The notes under the pieces were generated by a model. That model did no database searches, was not told the DNA's origin, and saw only the letters and a program-made list of their open reading frames with translations. A program made the position numbers and the translations under genes. A stretch of 42,865 bases of DNA. Origin: a virus. Each line of letters begins with the position of its first letter. The stretch's first letter is position 1. The stretch spans positions 1-42,865 of the IMG/VR virus record IMGVR_UViG_3300042502_001517, one strand, 5' to 3'. Positions 8,385 to 16,641 of this stretch are shown here, piece after piece.

Positions 8385-10271
8385 ATGATACAAGTAACGC
8401 AAAAAGGCGTAACAACGCCCTTCGATCTCAGTCCCGATCAAGCCATCCAAGTCACCCACGTCAATCCAGCGCTGGATGCTGATCGCCAAGCCCGCATCTT
8501 TACTTTACCCTTCACACTGCCGCGTACACCACGCAACCAGCGGATCAGGAAACATACCAACCGATTGGATGCAACAAAGAAATCGCAGTCCAGGGCAGAT
8601 ATAAAAATAGGTACTTCCCTCGTAAGTGAAGGGACGCTTAAACAGATCAATAGCAACACTGAGGTGGTGGAAGTGCAGTTCATTGGTGATACCATCGACC
8701 TGTGGGCGGCTATGGAAAAGATAAAGATCAATACCATCTTAGAAACGATCGAAATAGACACGGGCAGCATACCCGCCGCCGTGTGGACATTTTCGATGAA
8801 TACGCCATCTACGGGGCTTACCTATTCTATACAAATCGGAATAGGTACCGTAACCTACACCGCCGTCAGTAGCGACCCACTGGAAATACAAATCGCGGCC
8901 AATTCCCTAAAAACGGGACTCAACGCCCTTGTGCCTGGTATTGCGACGGTGGTGAGTGGCGATCTGGTACTGGATGCGGCTTTGGTCAACGAATACAACA
9001 TCATCACCTTCAACAACATCACCGAAGAATCGGTGGTAACACTAGGCGATCAAGCGCAGACGGCAATGGCCGCACACATCGAAGCCTCGCACATTACGCC
9101 CTACGATACACACTGTTTCCCTATGCTCGTATGGAACAACCTGTACGGGAGTTTGCTGGCCGGTAGCACAGTGTGGGAGTACAATTACCGGATCAACATC
9201 TGTACCGATGGTGTTTTCCTCAAAAACGAAAAGTATATCAATCTGCCCGAAAAGCCACTTATTTGGCGCAACACGGTTATCCCTTTTGTCCGCCTGCCCT
9301 ATATCCTGGAGCGCATTCGCATTCAATTGGGCTACGATGCATGGCGCGGCGAAACATGGGACATAGAGGATTTCCAAAAGATCATCATCTGCAATAACTT
9401 TTGCCTCGATGCGCTGTACGACGATCGTTACAGCAATTCGTTCGAGCGCGTGAATGGATTTGCCCGCGAGATCAATTTTAACAACCATGTCCCCGACATC
9501 ACAGCTGCCGCGCTACTCAAAAGGGTATGTACATCGCTCAATCTATCCGTTTCCGTAGAAGATAACAGTCTCGTACTCACTCCCAATCGCGCACAACTCG
9601 TAAAGCCGCCGATGAACTGGCGCGGACGAATGTCGGAGCGGTACAACCGCAAATACAAAGACGGTACGGGCTGGAAAATGGTATTCGATAGCAATAACGA
9701 CGAAAAACCTACACAGGCGGGACAATTGGCCAATCTCGTATCGGGCGATGGCGAAGTGGAAACCCCAATCATTCCAACTACCTGGTACCATACCGATATT
9801 GTGCTAGTCCCCAAGGATCTACCACTAGGACAGGCCAAATTGTCGCAATTCTTCCAGTTAGGCCAATCACCTGCTTTCAATCCCGAACACAAGGCCAACA
9901 CCATGCCGCTCATCTGGCTTTTTGATCGAGGTATACGCGAAAGCAGTGCCGGTGTTGAATACGCCATGGCCACGCACGATAACAAAGACTACGACAACAA
10001 TGTAATAGGCGCATGGTCGCTGGATATACTGGGCGACGTAGGATTATACCAACTTCACCACAAAGGTCACATCGAACTATCTGATTCGGATACGGCGGTA
10101 TTCGACATCGTAATGTCATCCGGTGAATTGGGTATATTATCCAAGTTTCAAAACGCGCGCGCGGTGGTCTATCACCCGGACGGCGAGTTCATTGCAGTAC
10201 TGAAGGTGCTATCTGCATCACACACAGCAAAGGGCATGAGTATAGTATCGGTAGAGGCTTTGATACAATAA
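8385..10271 (+). CDS. Tail/baseplate protein
   Basis: 628 aa, MIQVTQKGVTTPFDLS. It is a large, beta-rich protein with an N-terminal segment HVNPALDADRQARIFTLPF, a pattern seen in distal-tail or baseplate proteins of Bacteroidota prophages (recalled, not searched). A middle section (residues 130-240) has Thr/Ser/Ile-rich strands. It is the only structural gene on the plus strand and has its own late-type promoter and near-leaderless start. In a linear siphovirus map it would be expected directly after the tape measure, so here it has been moved and inverted. Confidence 0.65.
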   Translation: MIQVTQKGVTTPFDLSPDQAIQVTHVNPALDADRQARIFTLPFTLPRTPRNQRIRKHTNRLDATKKSQSRADIKIGTSLVSEGTLKQINSNTEVVEVQFIGDTIDLWAAMEKIKINTILETIEIDTGSIPAAVWTFSMNTPSTGLTYSIQIGIGTVTYTAVSSDPLEIQIAANSLKTGLNALVPGIATVVSGDLVLDAALVNEYNIITFNNITEESVVTLGDQAQTAMAAHIEASHITPYDTHCFPMLVWNNLYGSLLAGSTVWEYNYRINICTDGVFLKNEKYINLPEKPLIWRNTVIPFVRLPYILERIRIQLGYDAWRGETWDIEDFQKIIICNNFCLDALYDDRYSNSFERVNGFAREINFNNHVPDITAAALLKRVCTSLNLSVSVEDNSLVLTPNRAQLVKPPMNWRGRMSERYNRKYKDGTGWKMVFDSNNDEKPTQAGQLANLVSGDGEVETPIIPTTWYHTDIVLVPKDLPLGQAKLSQFFQLGQSPAFNPEHKANTMPLIWLFDRGIRESSAGVEYAMATHDNKDYDNNVIGAWSLDILGDVGLYQLHHKGHIELSDSDTAVFDIVMSSGELGILSKFQNARAVVYHPDGEFIAVLKVLSASHTAKGMSIVSVEALIQ

Positions 10272-10274
10272 AAT

Positions 10275-10305
10275 AAGCCGCTGCGTAATTGCTACGCGGC
10301 GGCTT
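10275..10305. terminator. Bidirectional terminator
   Basis: AAGCCGC/GCGGCTT plus GCGTA/TACGC stem with a 5-nt loop, just after the plus-strand tail gene stop and facing the convergent minus-strand operon. The T-rich flank on the minus side is the better one. Confidence 0.65.
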
Positions 10306-10351
10306 TGAGTATGTATAATCGTATCTAGTATGTGCGTGCGTGTGTGTGTGC

Positions 10352-10930
10352 TCAGTTTGCGGGGAATGCCACTGCTCCAACTCCTATCCTTGCCGATCCC
10401 GCCATTTTCGGCCATTTCAGCACATAGAATGTCCCTAGTGAACCGTATTCTTCTACGGTGTTAATTGGCAGTCCTACCCGTTGTACTTGTCGGTCGTTTT
10501 CGGCGGTTTGCGTGGCCACCTCATCGCCCCATATTTCCTTATCGGTATATCCCAGTACAGCGGCGGCTTCCTTTCCAAACATTTTTTCAAACGAATGATT
10601 TACGCTGAGGTAGCGACCCCAGTCGTCTTTGAGCCACATGGGAGTGGGTATATCGGAATTGATATGTTCCATCATGCCCACTTTGCTGCGTAGGTCGCTC
10701 ACCTCCCTGCGAAGTTTGTCCACCTCGGATAGTAACAAACGTTTTTCGCTTTCGTGTTCGGTTTGCAAAGTCTCTACCTGTGTGCGGAGGCGTTCGTTAT
10801 CCTTTTCCCATCGCTCTATTACGACCTGAAAAGAATCCTTTTGTGCCGTTCTACGGGCGGCGAAATAATTAACCAATTGCGTTAATACGCCGCCCGATAC
10901 GGCACCGCCGATTATCGTTGCTATATCCAT
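10352..10930 (-). CDS. Membrane-anchored coiled-coil protein with PAS domain
   Basis: 192 aa. Residues 5-24 are hydrophobic and glycine-rich (IIGGAVSGGVLTQLV), a possible membrane anchor; 30-88 form a coiled coil (heptads in WEKDNERLRTQVETL); 94-190 look like a PAS fold, with MWLKDDWGRYLSVNHSFEKM, then GYTDKEIW and a final GTFYVLKWP strand. PAS domains sense small molecules, redox state or light, or mediate dimers. There is no kinase or output domain. It overlaps the HU-like gene by one base (TAATG) and ends the fibre operon. A host-sensing or signalling role is speculative. Confidence 0.65.
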   Translation of the reverse strand: MDIATIIGGAVSGGVLTQLVNYFAARRTAQKDSFQVVIERWEKDNERLRTQVETLQTEHESEKRLLLSEVDKLRREVSDLRSKVGMMEHINSDIPTPMWLKDDWGRYLSVNHSFEKMFGKEAAAVLGYTDKEIWGDEVATQTAENDRQVQRVGLPINTVEEYGSLGTFYVLKWPKMAGSARIGVGAVAFPAN

Positions 10931-11262
10931 TACCTTACCTCCAAATCTTTTACCTCCTCGCGCAGGTTCTTTTGTATTTCCTCCAAAAATGCTTTTGCAG
11001 GATGAAACTGGAATTTTTCGTGTTTAGGGACATAGACTACTTTGCCATTGGGAGTAGTACGATTCCTTGCAGATCGACCAACGATTTTGAATGTACCCAC
11101 ATCCTTTAAGATCACTGGATTTTTGGCCGCGCCTACCCGCTTCGCAATGTTCGCCCACAAGTGGCCAAGCATTTCCCGAATAAGATCGGGATGCAGATTA
11201 GTCTGCGCTTCCAGTTCGTTCACCAGGTCGGTATTGTCGTAGTACTTTTTTACTTCTTTCAT
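10930..11262 (-). CDS. HU/IHF-family DNA-binding protein
   Basis: 110 aa from ATG at 11260-11262 (a TTG 9 nt upstream is less likely). The C-terminal half has the family signature GTFKIVGRSARNR, then NGKVVYVP and FQFHPAKAFLEEI, matching the beta-arm and the last helix of HU/IHF. Such proteins bend or coat DNA. The length is slightly above the usual 90-100 residues. It sits in a late operon between a membrane protein and a PAS protein and is translationally coupled to the latter, which is odd for a nucleoid protein; DNA condensation or late control are both possible. Confidence 0.8.
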   Translation of the reverse strand: MKEVKKYYDNTDLVNELEAQTNLHPDLIREMLGHLWANIAKRVGAAKNPVILKDVGTFKIVGRSARNRTTPNGKVVYVPKHEKFQFHPAKAFLEEIQKNLREEVKDLEVR

Positions 11263-11273
11263 GTTATACAATT

Positions 11274-11846
11274 TTAAAAGTTTAAAAATATAATAATCAC
11301 CAGCGAAATGATGGCGAGTATAATGCGGGTGGTAAAGGATTGGCGTGGTATTTTAATGCCCAGTGATGGGATGCCGTATGTTTCGCCTGTTGGGTCGTCG
11401 GTTTGTTCGTCCAGGGTATTCAAGCCTGATAGTTCGTTGATCGCAATCTTCTGGCAGACTACTCCGGGGTAAACGGCCAGCACACACGCCACTAACGGCC
11501 AAAAGCCGCTCACTAAGCATAGCCCTGTGTAGAACATGCTTTCAAGCGTGGTTTTTAAATGCAAGTCGTTTATAAACTTGTTTTTTGAGCGTACCATCAC
11601 CAGTACACTCGCTATGGCCGATGCTGCAACGCAACCTATTTGCGCTACGTCGATAAAAACGGATATAGTGCTTTGCCGTATGCCCCAGCCCATGCCGATA
11701 ATACAAAAGTATCCTGCACCGAATGTACAGGCTAATGTAGCGATGCTGGCTAGTAGCGCGGCGGTTGGGTTGCCTTTGTAGATAAAGCCGTTGCGGAGGC
11801 CGCTGAATAGGTAGCGAGCGATGGAGAGGAGGATTAGGGTGTTCAT
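11274..11846 (-). CDS. Multi-pass membrane protein, unknown
   Basis: 190 aa from ATG at 11844-11846, which shares a TAATG overlap with the upstream gene. About five hydrophobic segments can be seen (near residues 5-20, 31-58, 66-88, 108-130 and 168-188), separated by a polar loop TLDEQTDDPTGE. No family recognised. It lies between a secreted protein and an HU-like protein in the fibre operon; holin-like, superinfection-related or moron roles are possible but unsupported. Confidence 0.65.
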   Translation of the reverse strand: MNTLILLSIARYLFSGLRNGFIYKGNPTAALLASIATLACTFGAGYFCIIGMGWGIRQSTISVFIDVAQIGCVAASAIASVLVMVRSKNKFINDLHLKTTLESMFYTGLCLVSGFWPLVACVLAVYPGVVCQKIAINELSGLNTLDEQTDDPTGETYGIPSLGIKIPRQSFTTRIILAIISLVIIIFLNF

Positions 11847-12577
11847 TATCTTATTTCCCAAGTTTTTTTACGTGAATTGTACCTGTATGTTTTACCCTCG
11901 AATATCACGGTGCCATCGGCTACTAATGTTGTTTTTTGTTGCGGCGGTTCATCTTCGGGAACTGTTTGTCGAGCGGCGGTTCTACTGCTATTGTCGCTGA
12001 TCGGTCGCAAATCGTACTGGTTGTTTATACTTTTATACACTTTACCGGTGCGGCCAGTTCTGTACAAGTCCGTCGTGTACCCGTTAAAATCATTGAGACG
12101 AATCACACTTCCTAAGAATGTCATTTGTCGCCACGTCGCGCTGGTATCGGCGCGGTATTGAAAGTTTGTAGCGGTGCGGCGGAAACGGATAGGGGTTTGG
12201 TTTATCCGCCAGTAGCCGTTTTGATATAGGTCTGGTTCGTCTTTTGCTATTGTATCTAGGAGGTTGCGGCCTAGGATAGACGGGAGGAAACGATAGTAGC
12301 GGGACTTTTCACTAATTCGTTTACGCGAAATTCGACCATATTCAGCAAATGTAAGTAACTCGTCCACTTCTAATGTATTTTGTTCGGTAAAATACCGAAC
12401 ACACTGAGTAGTGTCTCCTAAAGGCGTGATGCTAGTTCTCTCTGCACCTGTTAGAAATACGACTCTGCGCGCTTGGAAAAATTGTCCATTGCTGTTAAAA
12501 ATCCAACTACTGTCTAATTCCTGCGCACTGCCCGCAAACGTGGCAAAAAAAGCAATTAAAAAAAGTATATTTTTCAT
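11846..12577 (-). CDS. Secreted or periplasmic protein, unknown
   Basis: 243 aa starting MKNILFLIAFFATFAGSAQ, a clear Sec signal peptide with likely cleavage after the SAQ region. The mature part is Arg/Tyr/Thr-rich and beta-like, with NGYWRINQTPIRFRR and a C-terminal GKTYRYNSRKKTWEIR. No lipobox Cys was seen. It follows the large fibre gene by 37 bp and is coupled to the downstream membrane protein. Function unknown. Confidence 0.7.
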   Translation of the reverse strand: MKNILFLIAFFATFAGSAQELDSSWIFNSNGQFFQARRVVFLTGAERTSITPLGDTTQCVRYFTEQNTLEVDELLTFAEYGRISRKRISEKSRYYRFLPSILGRNLLDTIAKDEPDLYQNGYWRINQTPIRFRRTATNFQYRADTSATWRQMTFLGSVIRLNDFNGYTTDLYRTGRTGKVYKSINNQYDLRPISDNSSRTAARQTVPEDEPPQQKTTLVADGTVIFEGKTYRYNSRKKTWEIR

Positions 12578-12614
12578 ATTATTTTATTTTTACGATAAAA
12601 AGCGTTATCTTATC

Positions 12615-14798
12615 TTATCTTGTGGTGGTAAAACTTTCGCTGTAACCGATCGCGTCGATGGTTACAGTTCGAGCGGTTGTTCCTATTGTTTTGAATAGTG
12701 CTGATCCCGCGCCCGTTTGCCGCGCCACTCCGGATGGGATATTAGCGGTATGCGTTGCGACAAGTACGTTATCTATATAAAATTCAACACTGGTAGCGGC
12801 GGCGTTGACTTCTACCCTGAAATCGTAGGCTGTAGCAGCCGCTACGGTGATACCTGTTGTAGTATTAGTTTGTGTGCCGTTACTTTCAGTTGTGCAAATG
12901 AAATTTCCGCTCGTGGCATCGTCATAGGCTATGAACGCGCCGTCGATTATCCCAGATAAACTCGTCCCGTCAAGCAAGCCAAAAGCGTATTGATACCTCT
13001 CTGTTGCGTTAGAGAGGATAGGGAATCGCGTATTCAGCGATTTTACTACGACAGGGCCCTGGCCTAAACTGATAGTGTTGTTTGTTAAAAATACCGCACG
13101 CGCTAGGGCGGTTTGGCCTGTACTGTGCTGTAAGTTTCCTCTCTCTTCCGGTACAGTAGATACAAGTAATGTATTCGATGCTCCTGTCCCCGCTGCCGCA
13201 GCGGTGAAAATAGGATCGACTATACTTGTCCCCATGAACTCTGCATACGTGCTGATCGCTACGGCGTAGTCATTTTCGTACATTGGTGTCCAGTTTGATC
13301 CGTTCCACGTGTATTTTTGGCCTTTTACTGGCGCGGTGTTGGATATGTTTCGGCCTTTTAATCCGTCCACTTGTGGGGCATTGTATGTCCCGTCTAAGTC
13401 TCCCGCGAGGCGAATACCGCCCGTTGATACATCGTCGGCGCGATGCATTTGGATGGTAGAGCCGCTTATAGATAGACCGTTGTCGTTTGGGGCGAGTATT
13501 GTTGCGCCTACGGTGTTCACGCCGCCGCCGCCTGATCCGTTACTGGCTGCTGTTATGCGGCCATCTACGTCGACTGTTATGTTGGCCGAGGTGTACGATC
13601 CTGCGGTTACTGCGGTGTTTATTAGTTCGTTGGGGCCTACTGAGTTGTCGGCCATTTCGGTATTAGTTATTCCGTTTGGAATAATACTAGCGAAGTTGGG
13701 AGTGCCTGCTAGTACGCCGCCGAAGGGGTAGGTCGTGGTTACTATGTTGGCGGGATCTAGGGAGGTTCGTTGTAAGCCACCGGTTGGTGATGCTGACAAT
13801 ATTCCATTTCCTGTACCCGCCAAACTACTTGCTTTTATATCGCCGACAACATCTAACTTTGCGGTTGGGGTAACCCCTGTCCCGATGCCCACATTCCCCG
13901 TAGCACCGTCGATGAACATTCTAAGGCTTTGAGATGGCGTTAGAATATTAGGATCTGCAAAAAAAGCCAAACCTCCTTGGTTCCCATTTTGCGCGCGATC
14001 CACGCCACAAATAGAGCCAAAAAGATAGCCGCCAATTCCTTGGAAATCAATACCCATGTAGTTGGGGGATGTCGTTTCTCCACCAGATGCGAAGTCGGAA
14101 AAGATACTCATCCTCAACCCTTTTGCCGCGCTTCGATAGTGTAATCCGTAACTTGGATTAGTCGTACCAATTCCTACATTCCCACCAGTAAAAAACGAGT
14201 TGCCCGCCGTAGAAAAACGAACTTTTTCCGAGCCTGCAAAATCATTAAAACTTACATCGTTTTCCGATCCTGATCGGCCATATCCGAACCTTGATAAAAT
14301 TCGCGCCCCGTTTTCACTAAAAATTGCAAATTCGCCCCCTGAACCATCCGAAAAAGTAGATGCTGCATAAAAAAGTGTACGCCCCGCACCTCCAGTAAGA
14401 TTTTGTGTGACAAACTTTGAGGATCGAAGGCTGGACGATGCGACATTGAATTGATCTATTTGTAGGCCGCTAACTCCAGTTCCCGCAGCAGAGGTATAAG
14501 TATGTATTTTGTCGTTAGGGGCAGCAGTACCTATTCCTATTCGAATATCTGAAGTATTAAAGTTTAGTCCGCTGCTTGAAGCGATCGTTTTTGCTGCTGT
14601 AAAATATGCTAACTGAATACCCGCCCCGCTGCCGGATATGTCACCGACATTTTGCGGAGTATAAACGCTTCCATCAAAAACGAGGCTTTGCCCAGTTGTT
14701 GCCCCAAATTGCCCAATCTGCGAGGGATGCAACTTCGGCTCCACCACCTGCCCAAAGCCCAACCAAGGCAGCAACAAAAATAAAAGTAAAATCCTCAT
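12615..14798 (-). CDS. Large tail fibre / receptor-binding protein with signal peptide
   Basis: 727 aa. N-terminus MRILLLFLLLPWLGFGQ is a Sec signal peptide. Three GNVGIGT-like modules (near residues 85, 205 and 300) are typical of beta-helical fibre shafts. A segment GDLDGTYNAPQVDGLKGR is followed by PVKGQKYTWNGSNWTP near 490-505, a motif shared with the two upstream proteins. The last 80 residues (VEFYIDNVLVATHTANI) look like a lectin-type beta-sandwich tip. It probably binds the host surface. Overlaps the upstream gene by 1 nt (TAATG). A cleavable signal on a virion fibre is unexpected. Confidence 0.75.
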   Translation of the reverse strand: MRILLLFLLLPWLGFGQVVEPKLHPSQIGQFGATTGQSLVFDGSVYTPQNVGDISGSGAGIQLAYFTAAKTIASSSGLNFNTSDIRIGIGTAAPNDKIHTYTSAAGTGVSGLQIDQFNVASSSLRSSKFVTQNLTGGAGRTLFYAASTFSDGSGGEFAIFSENGARILSRFGYGRSGSENDVSFNDFAGSEKVRFSTAGNSFFTGGNVGIGTTNPSYGLHYRSAAKGLRMSIFSDFASGGETTSPNYMGIDFQGIGGYLFGSICGVDRAQNGNQGGLAFFADPNILTPSQSLRMFIDGATGNVGIGTGVTPTAKLDVVGDIKASSLAGTGNGILSASPTGGLQRTSLDPANIVTTTYPFGGVLAGTPNFASIIPNGITNTEMADNSVGPNELINTAVTAGSYTSANITVDVDGRITAASNGSGGGGVNTVGATILAPNDNGLSISGSTIQMHRADDVSTGGIRLAGDLDGTYNAPQVDGLKGRNISNTAPVKGQKYTWNGSNWTPMYENDYAVAISTYAEFMGTSIVDPIFTAAAAGTGASNTLLVSTVPEERGNLQHSTGQTALARAVFLTNNTISLGQGPVVVKSLNTRFPILSNATERYQYAFGLLDGTSLSGIIDGAFIAYDDATSGNFICTTESNGTQTNTTTGITVAAATAYDFRVEVNAAATSVEFYIDNVLVATHTANIPSGVARQTGAGSALFKTIGTTARTVTIDAIGYSESFTTTR

Positions 14799-15685
14799 TA
14801 CTGAAATGGATATTTAAAAGTTACTACTTCTCCTGTCGCTAAAACCCTAGCAAACGTAAGCGTACCGCCTGATCGAGTAACATTACAACCCGAACAACCG
14901 GACGCACCGACAACGTGCCTTACCCCGTTTCTATACACCCATAGTTTGCTGTTTTCTGCAGGTAGTGTACCCGCCATTGTAGCGGTTGATTGACCTGCTG
15001 TAAACGTCGCAGTCGCTTCCACAAATAAATCTTCTACATTCACAGTACCACCCGAAAGCGAAAGTGTAACGACGTTATTTGTCGCTACGTTTCTTGATAC
15101 ATTCTGTATTTCGTTTGTTGGATTACCATCCAACTCTGTACCTGTTATCGTTATTGTCGTGCCGGATGTCGTCGGTACATTTATGCCGCCACCCGCGATG
15201 GTGAACGCGCCGCCGCCGTTCGATAGCGTTACGGTGTTGGTTGCGGTTGCGATTGTTTGTAGTTCGTTGGTATTACTTAGGTCGCCCGTATTACTTATTG
15301 TTGTGCCGGAGATGTCTATGCCTGTACCGCCGGTGTAGGTAGTTCCTGCATCCGGTTGTAATGACCAGGCAGTGCCGTTCCATTTATATACTTGCCCTGC
15401 GGCTGTACCATTTGCGAGCATAGCGGGTGTAACTACCGCGTTAGCTATTACGGTAGCATTTGCCGCGCCCGTAACGTTACCGGAAAGGGTAATGTTCGGA
15501 ACTAATGCAGCAGCGAGCGCGGCGCGAGTGATGTGTGTGTGAATAGTTGCGCCAGATGCGACGGTAGGAATATCTCCCACGCCCGCGCCATACGCGCCGA
15601 TGGTTGCGACTGGGATAAGTGGCTCAACGGGTTGTGCCAAAAGTGCCAAAGGCAACATTAAGATAAAAGCAATAATAAATCTCAT
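14798..15685 (-). CDS. Fibre-like protein with signal peptide and CSGC domain
   Basis: 295 aa: signal peptide MRFIIAFILMLPLALLAQ, then a Thr/Ala/Ile-rich repetitive shaft, the motif GQVYKWNGTAWSLQPDAG near residue 95-112, further Thr-rich strands, and a C-terminal domain YRNGVRHVVGASGCSGC resembling the C-terminus of the next upstream protein. Start ATG overlaps the upstream stop (ATGA). It probably forms part of the tail fibre or an adhesin; the conserved CSxC pair may bind metal or form a disulphide outside the cytoplasm. Confidence 0.65.
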   Translation of the reverse strand: MRFIIAFILMLPLALLAQPVEPLIPVATIGAYGAGVGDIPTVASGATIHTHITRAALAAALVPNITLSGNVTGAANATVIANAVVTPAMLANGTAAGQVYKWNGTAWSLQPDAGTTYTGGTGIDISGTTISNTGDLSNTNELQTIATATNTVTLSNGGGAFTIAGGGINVPTTSGTTITITGTELDGNPTNEIQNVSRNVATNNVVTLSLSGGTVNVEDLFVEATATFTAGQSTATMAGTLPAENSKLWVYRNGVRHVVGASGCSGCNVTRSGGTLTFARVLATGEVVTFKYPFQ

Positions 15686-16215
15686 TGTATAATTTGTAAT
15701 TGAATTGTTTCCTGCGCGATAACCGCACGGGAAAGGGTGAATGTTTGTGTGCTTGAATTATAAGAAACTTGACAATCGGAGCAGTTTGAAAGTCCAACTT
15801 TGTAAAGTTGGCCATTTCTTGTTACTCTCATATTGTCAAGTGAAATACCTGTGAGTGATCCAAAAGCCGTAAAACTCGGGCTTCCGATTGTGGTTGTTAC
15901 GGTGCGGTATTGCCATGCTCCAGCGTCGGTGGATGGTATCCAGTTTGTGCCGTCCCATTTTATTACTTGTCCTGTGGTCGGAGTTCCTGTAATCGGCCTC
16001 CCACCTAGCCTACTATCTGCATACTTTTTCACGGCCCGCTGTGTAGCCACAATCGTATCTGCTACCACCGATAGCGTAGTATCCACTCCAAAAAGCCGCA
16101 CACCCCGCCCTTTAATTTGTATCTCTTTTCTGGCTTTAAATATATCGGCCTGTGTTGTCTGTGCGGAAACAAAAAAATGAGAAAACAATGCCAGCACTAA
16201 AATAATTCTTTTCAT
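15682..16215 (-). CDS. Fibre-associated protein with signal peptide and CSDC domain
   Basis: 177 aa from ATG at 16213-16215 (MKRIILVLALFSHFFVSAQ, Sec signal); an upstream GTG at 16263 is less likely because it ignores the coupled ATGA junction. Contains TTGQVIKWDGTNWIPSTDAG near 80-100 and a C-terminal domain VTRNGQLYKVGLSNCSDC paralogous to that of the downstream protein. Looks like a small paralogue or base of the fibre, or a chaperone. Function inferred from similarity within the operon. Confidence 0.6.
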   Translation of the reverse strand: MKRIILVLALFSHFFVSAQTTQADIFKARKEIQIKGRGVRLFGVDTTLSVVADTIVATQRAVKKYADSRLGGRPITGTPTTGQVIKWDGTNWIPSTDAGAWQYRTVTTTIGSPSFTAFGSLTGISLDNMRVTRNGQLYKVGLSNCSDCQVSYNSSTQTFTLSRAVIAQETIQLQIIQ

Positions 16216-16637
16216 CGAGTATAAACTTTTACGGTCAACGTCCCCGAAAAAGCGGAAAAGCACAATTGACCAGCGTTATTAAAATATTGATTGAATACGA
16301 ATACCGCCCCGGAGGTGTTGTATTCGCTGGTGTTATCTAGTATATTACTGCTGCCTGGTGTAGTTCCCATCTGGAAAGTGGCTACACTGCTTCCAATCAC
16401 CACTATCTTTTCTACCAGTTTGCCCGCCGCGATGGCTATGTTTGGCGATCCAGTGGTGACGGTGGCTGTAAGGACATTCGCATCGGGTAGTGTCAAATTA
16501 GCCTGTACAAAATCGACCAATGCGCCTAACTCGAATGCGCGAGCCGCGGGGGTTTTGCCGTTCCCACGCGCTTGGAAAGGCACACGGGTATCAATAAACA
16601 GATCATTATCGAGTGTAAATAAATGTACTTGTGGCAT
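16212..16637 (-). CDS. Small tail/fibre-operon protein
   Basis: 141 aa from ATG at 16635-16637 (MPQVHLFTLDND), 4 nt after the stop of the baseplate gene. An ATG at 16697 would add 20 residues but overlap the upstream gene by 56 nt. Beta-rich, with VPFQARGNGKTPAARAF near the start and a hydrophobic AIAAGKLVEKIVVIG strand. No family recognised. Being coupled both ways in the fibre operon, a virion role is likely. Confidence 0.6.
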   Translation of the reverse strand: MPQVHLFTLDNDLFIDTRVPFQARGNGKTPAARAFELGALVDFVQANLTLPDANVLTATVTTGSPNIAIAAGKLVEKIVVIGSSVATFQMGTTPGSSNILDNTSEYNTSGAVFVFNQYFNNAGQLCFSAFSGTLTVKVYTR

Positions 16638-16641
16638 ATCG

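Noticed and set aside
12615-16215. Diversity-generating retroelement acting on fibre genes
   Set aside because: No reverse transcriptase gene or template/variable repeat pair was seen in the window.
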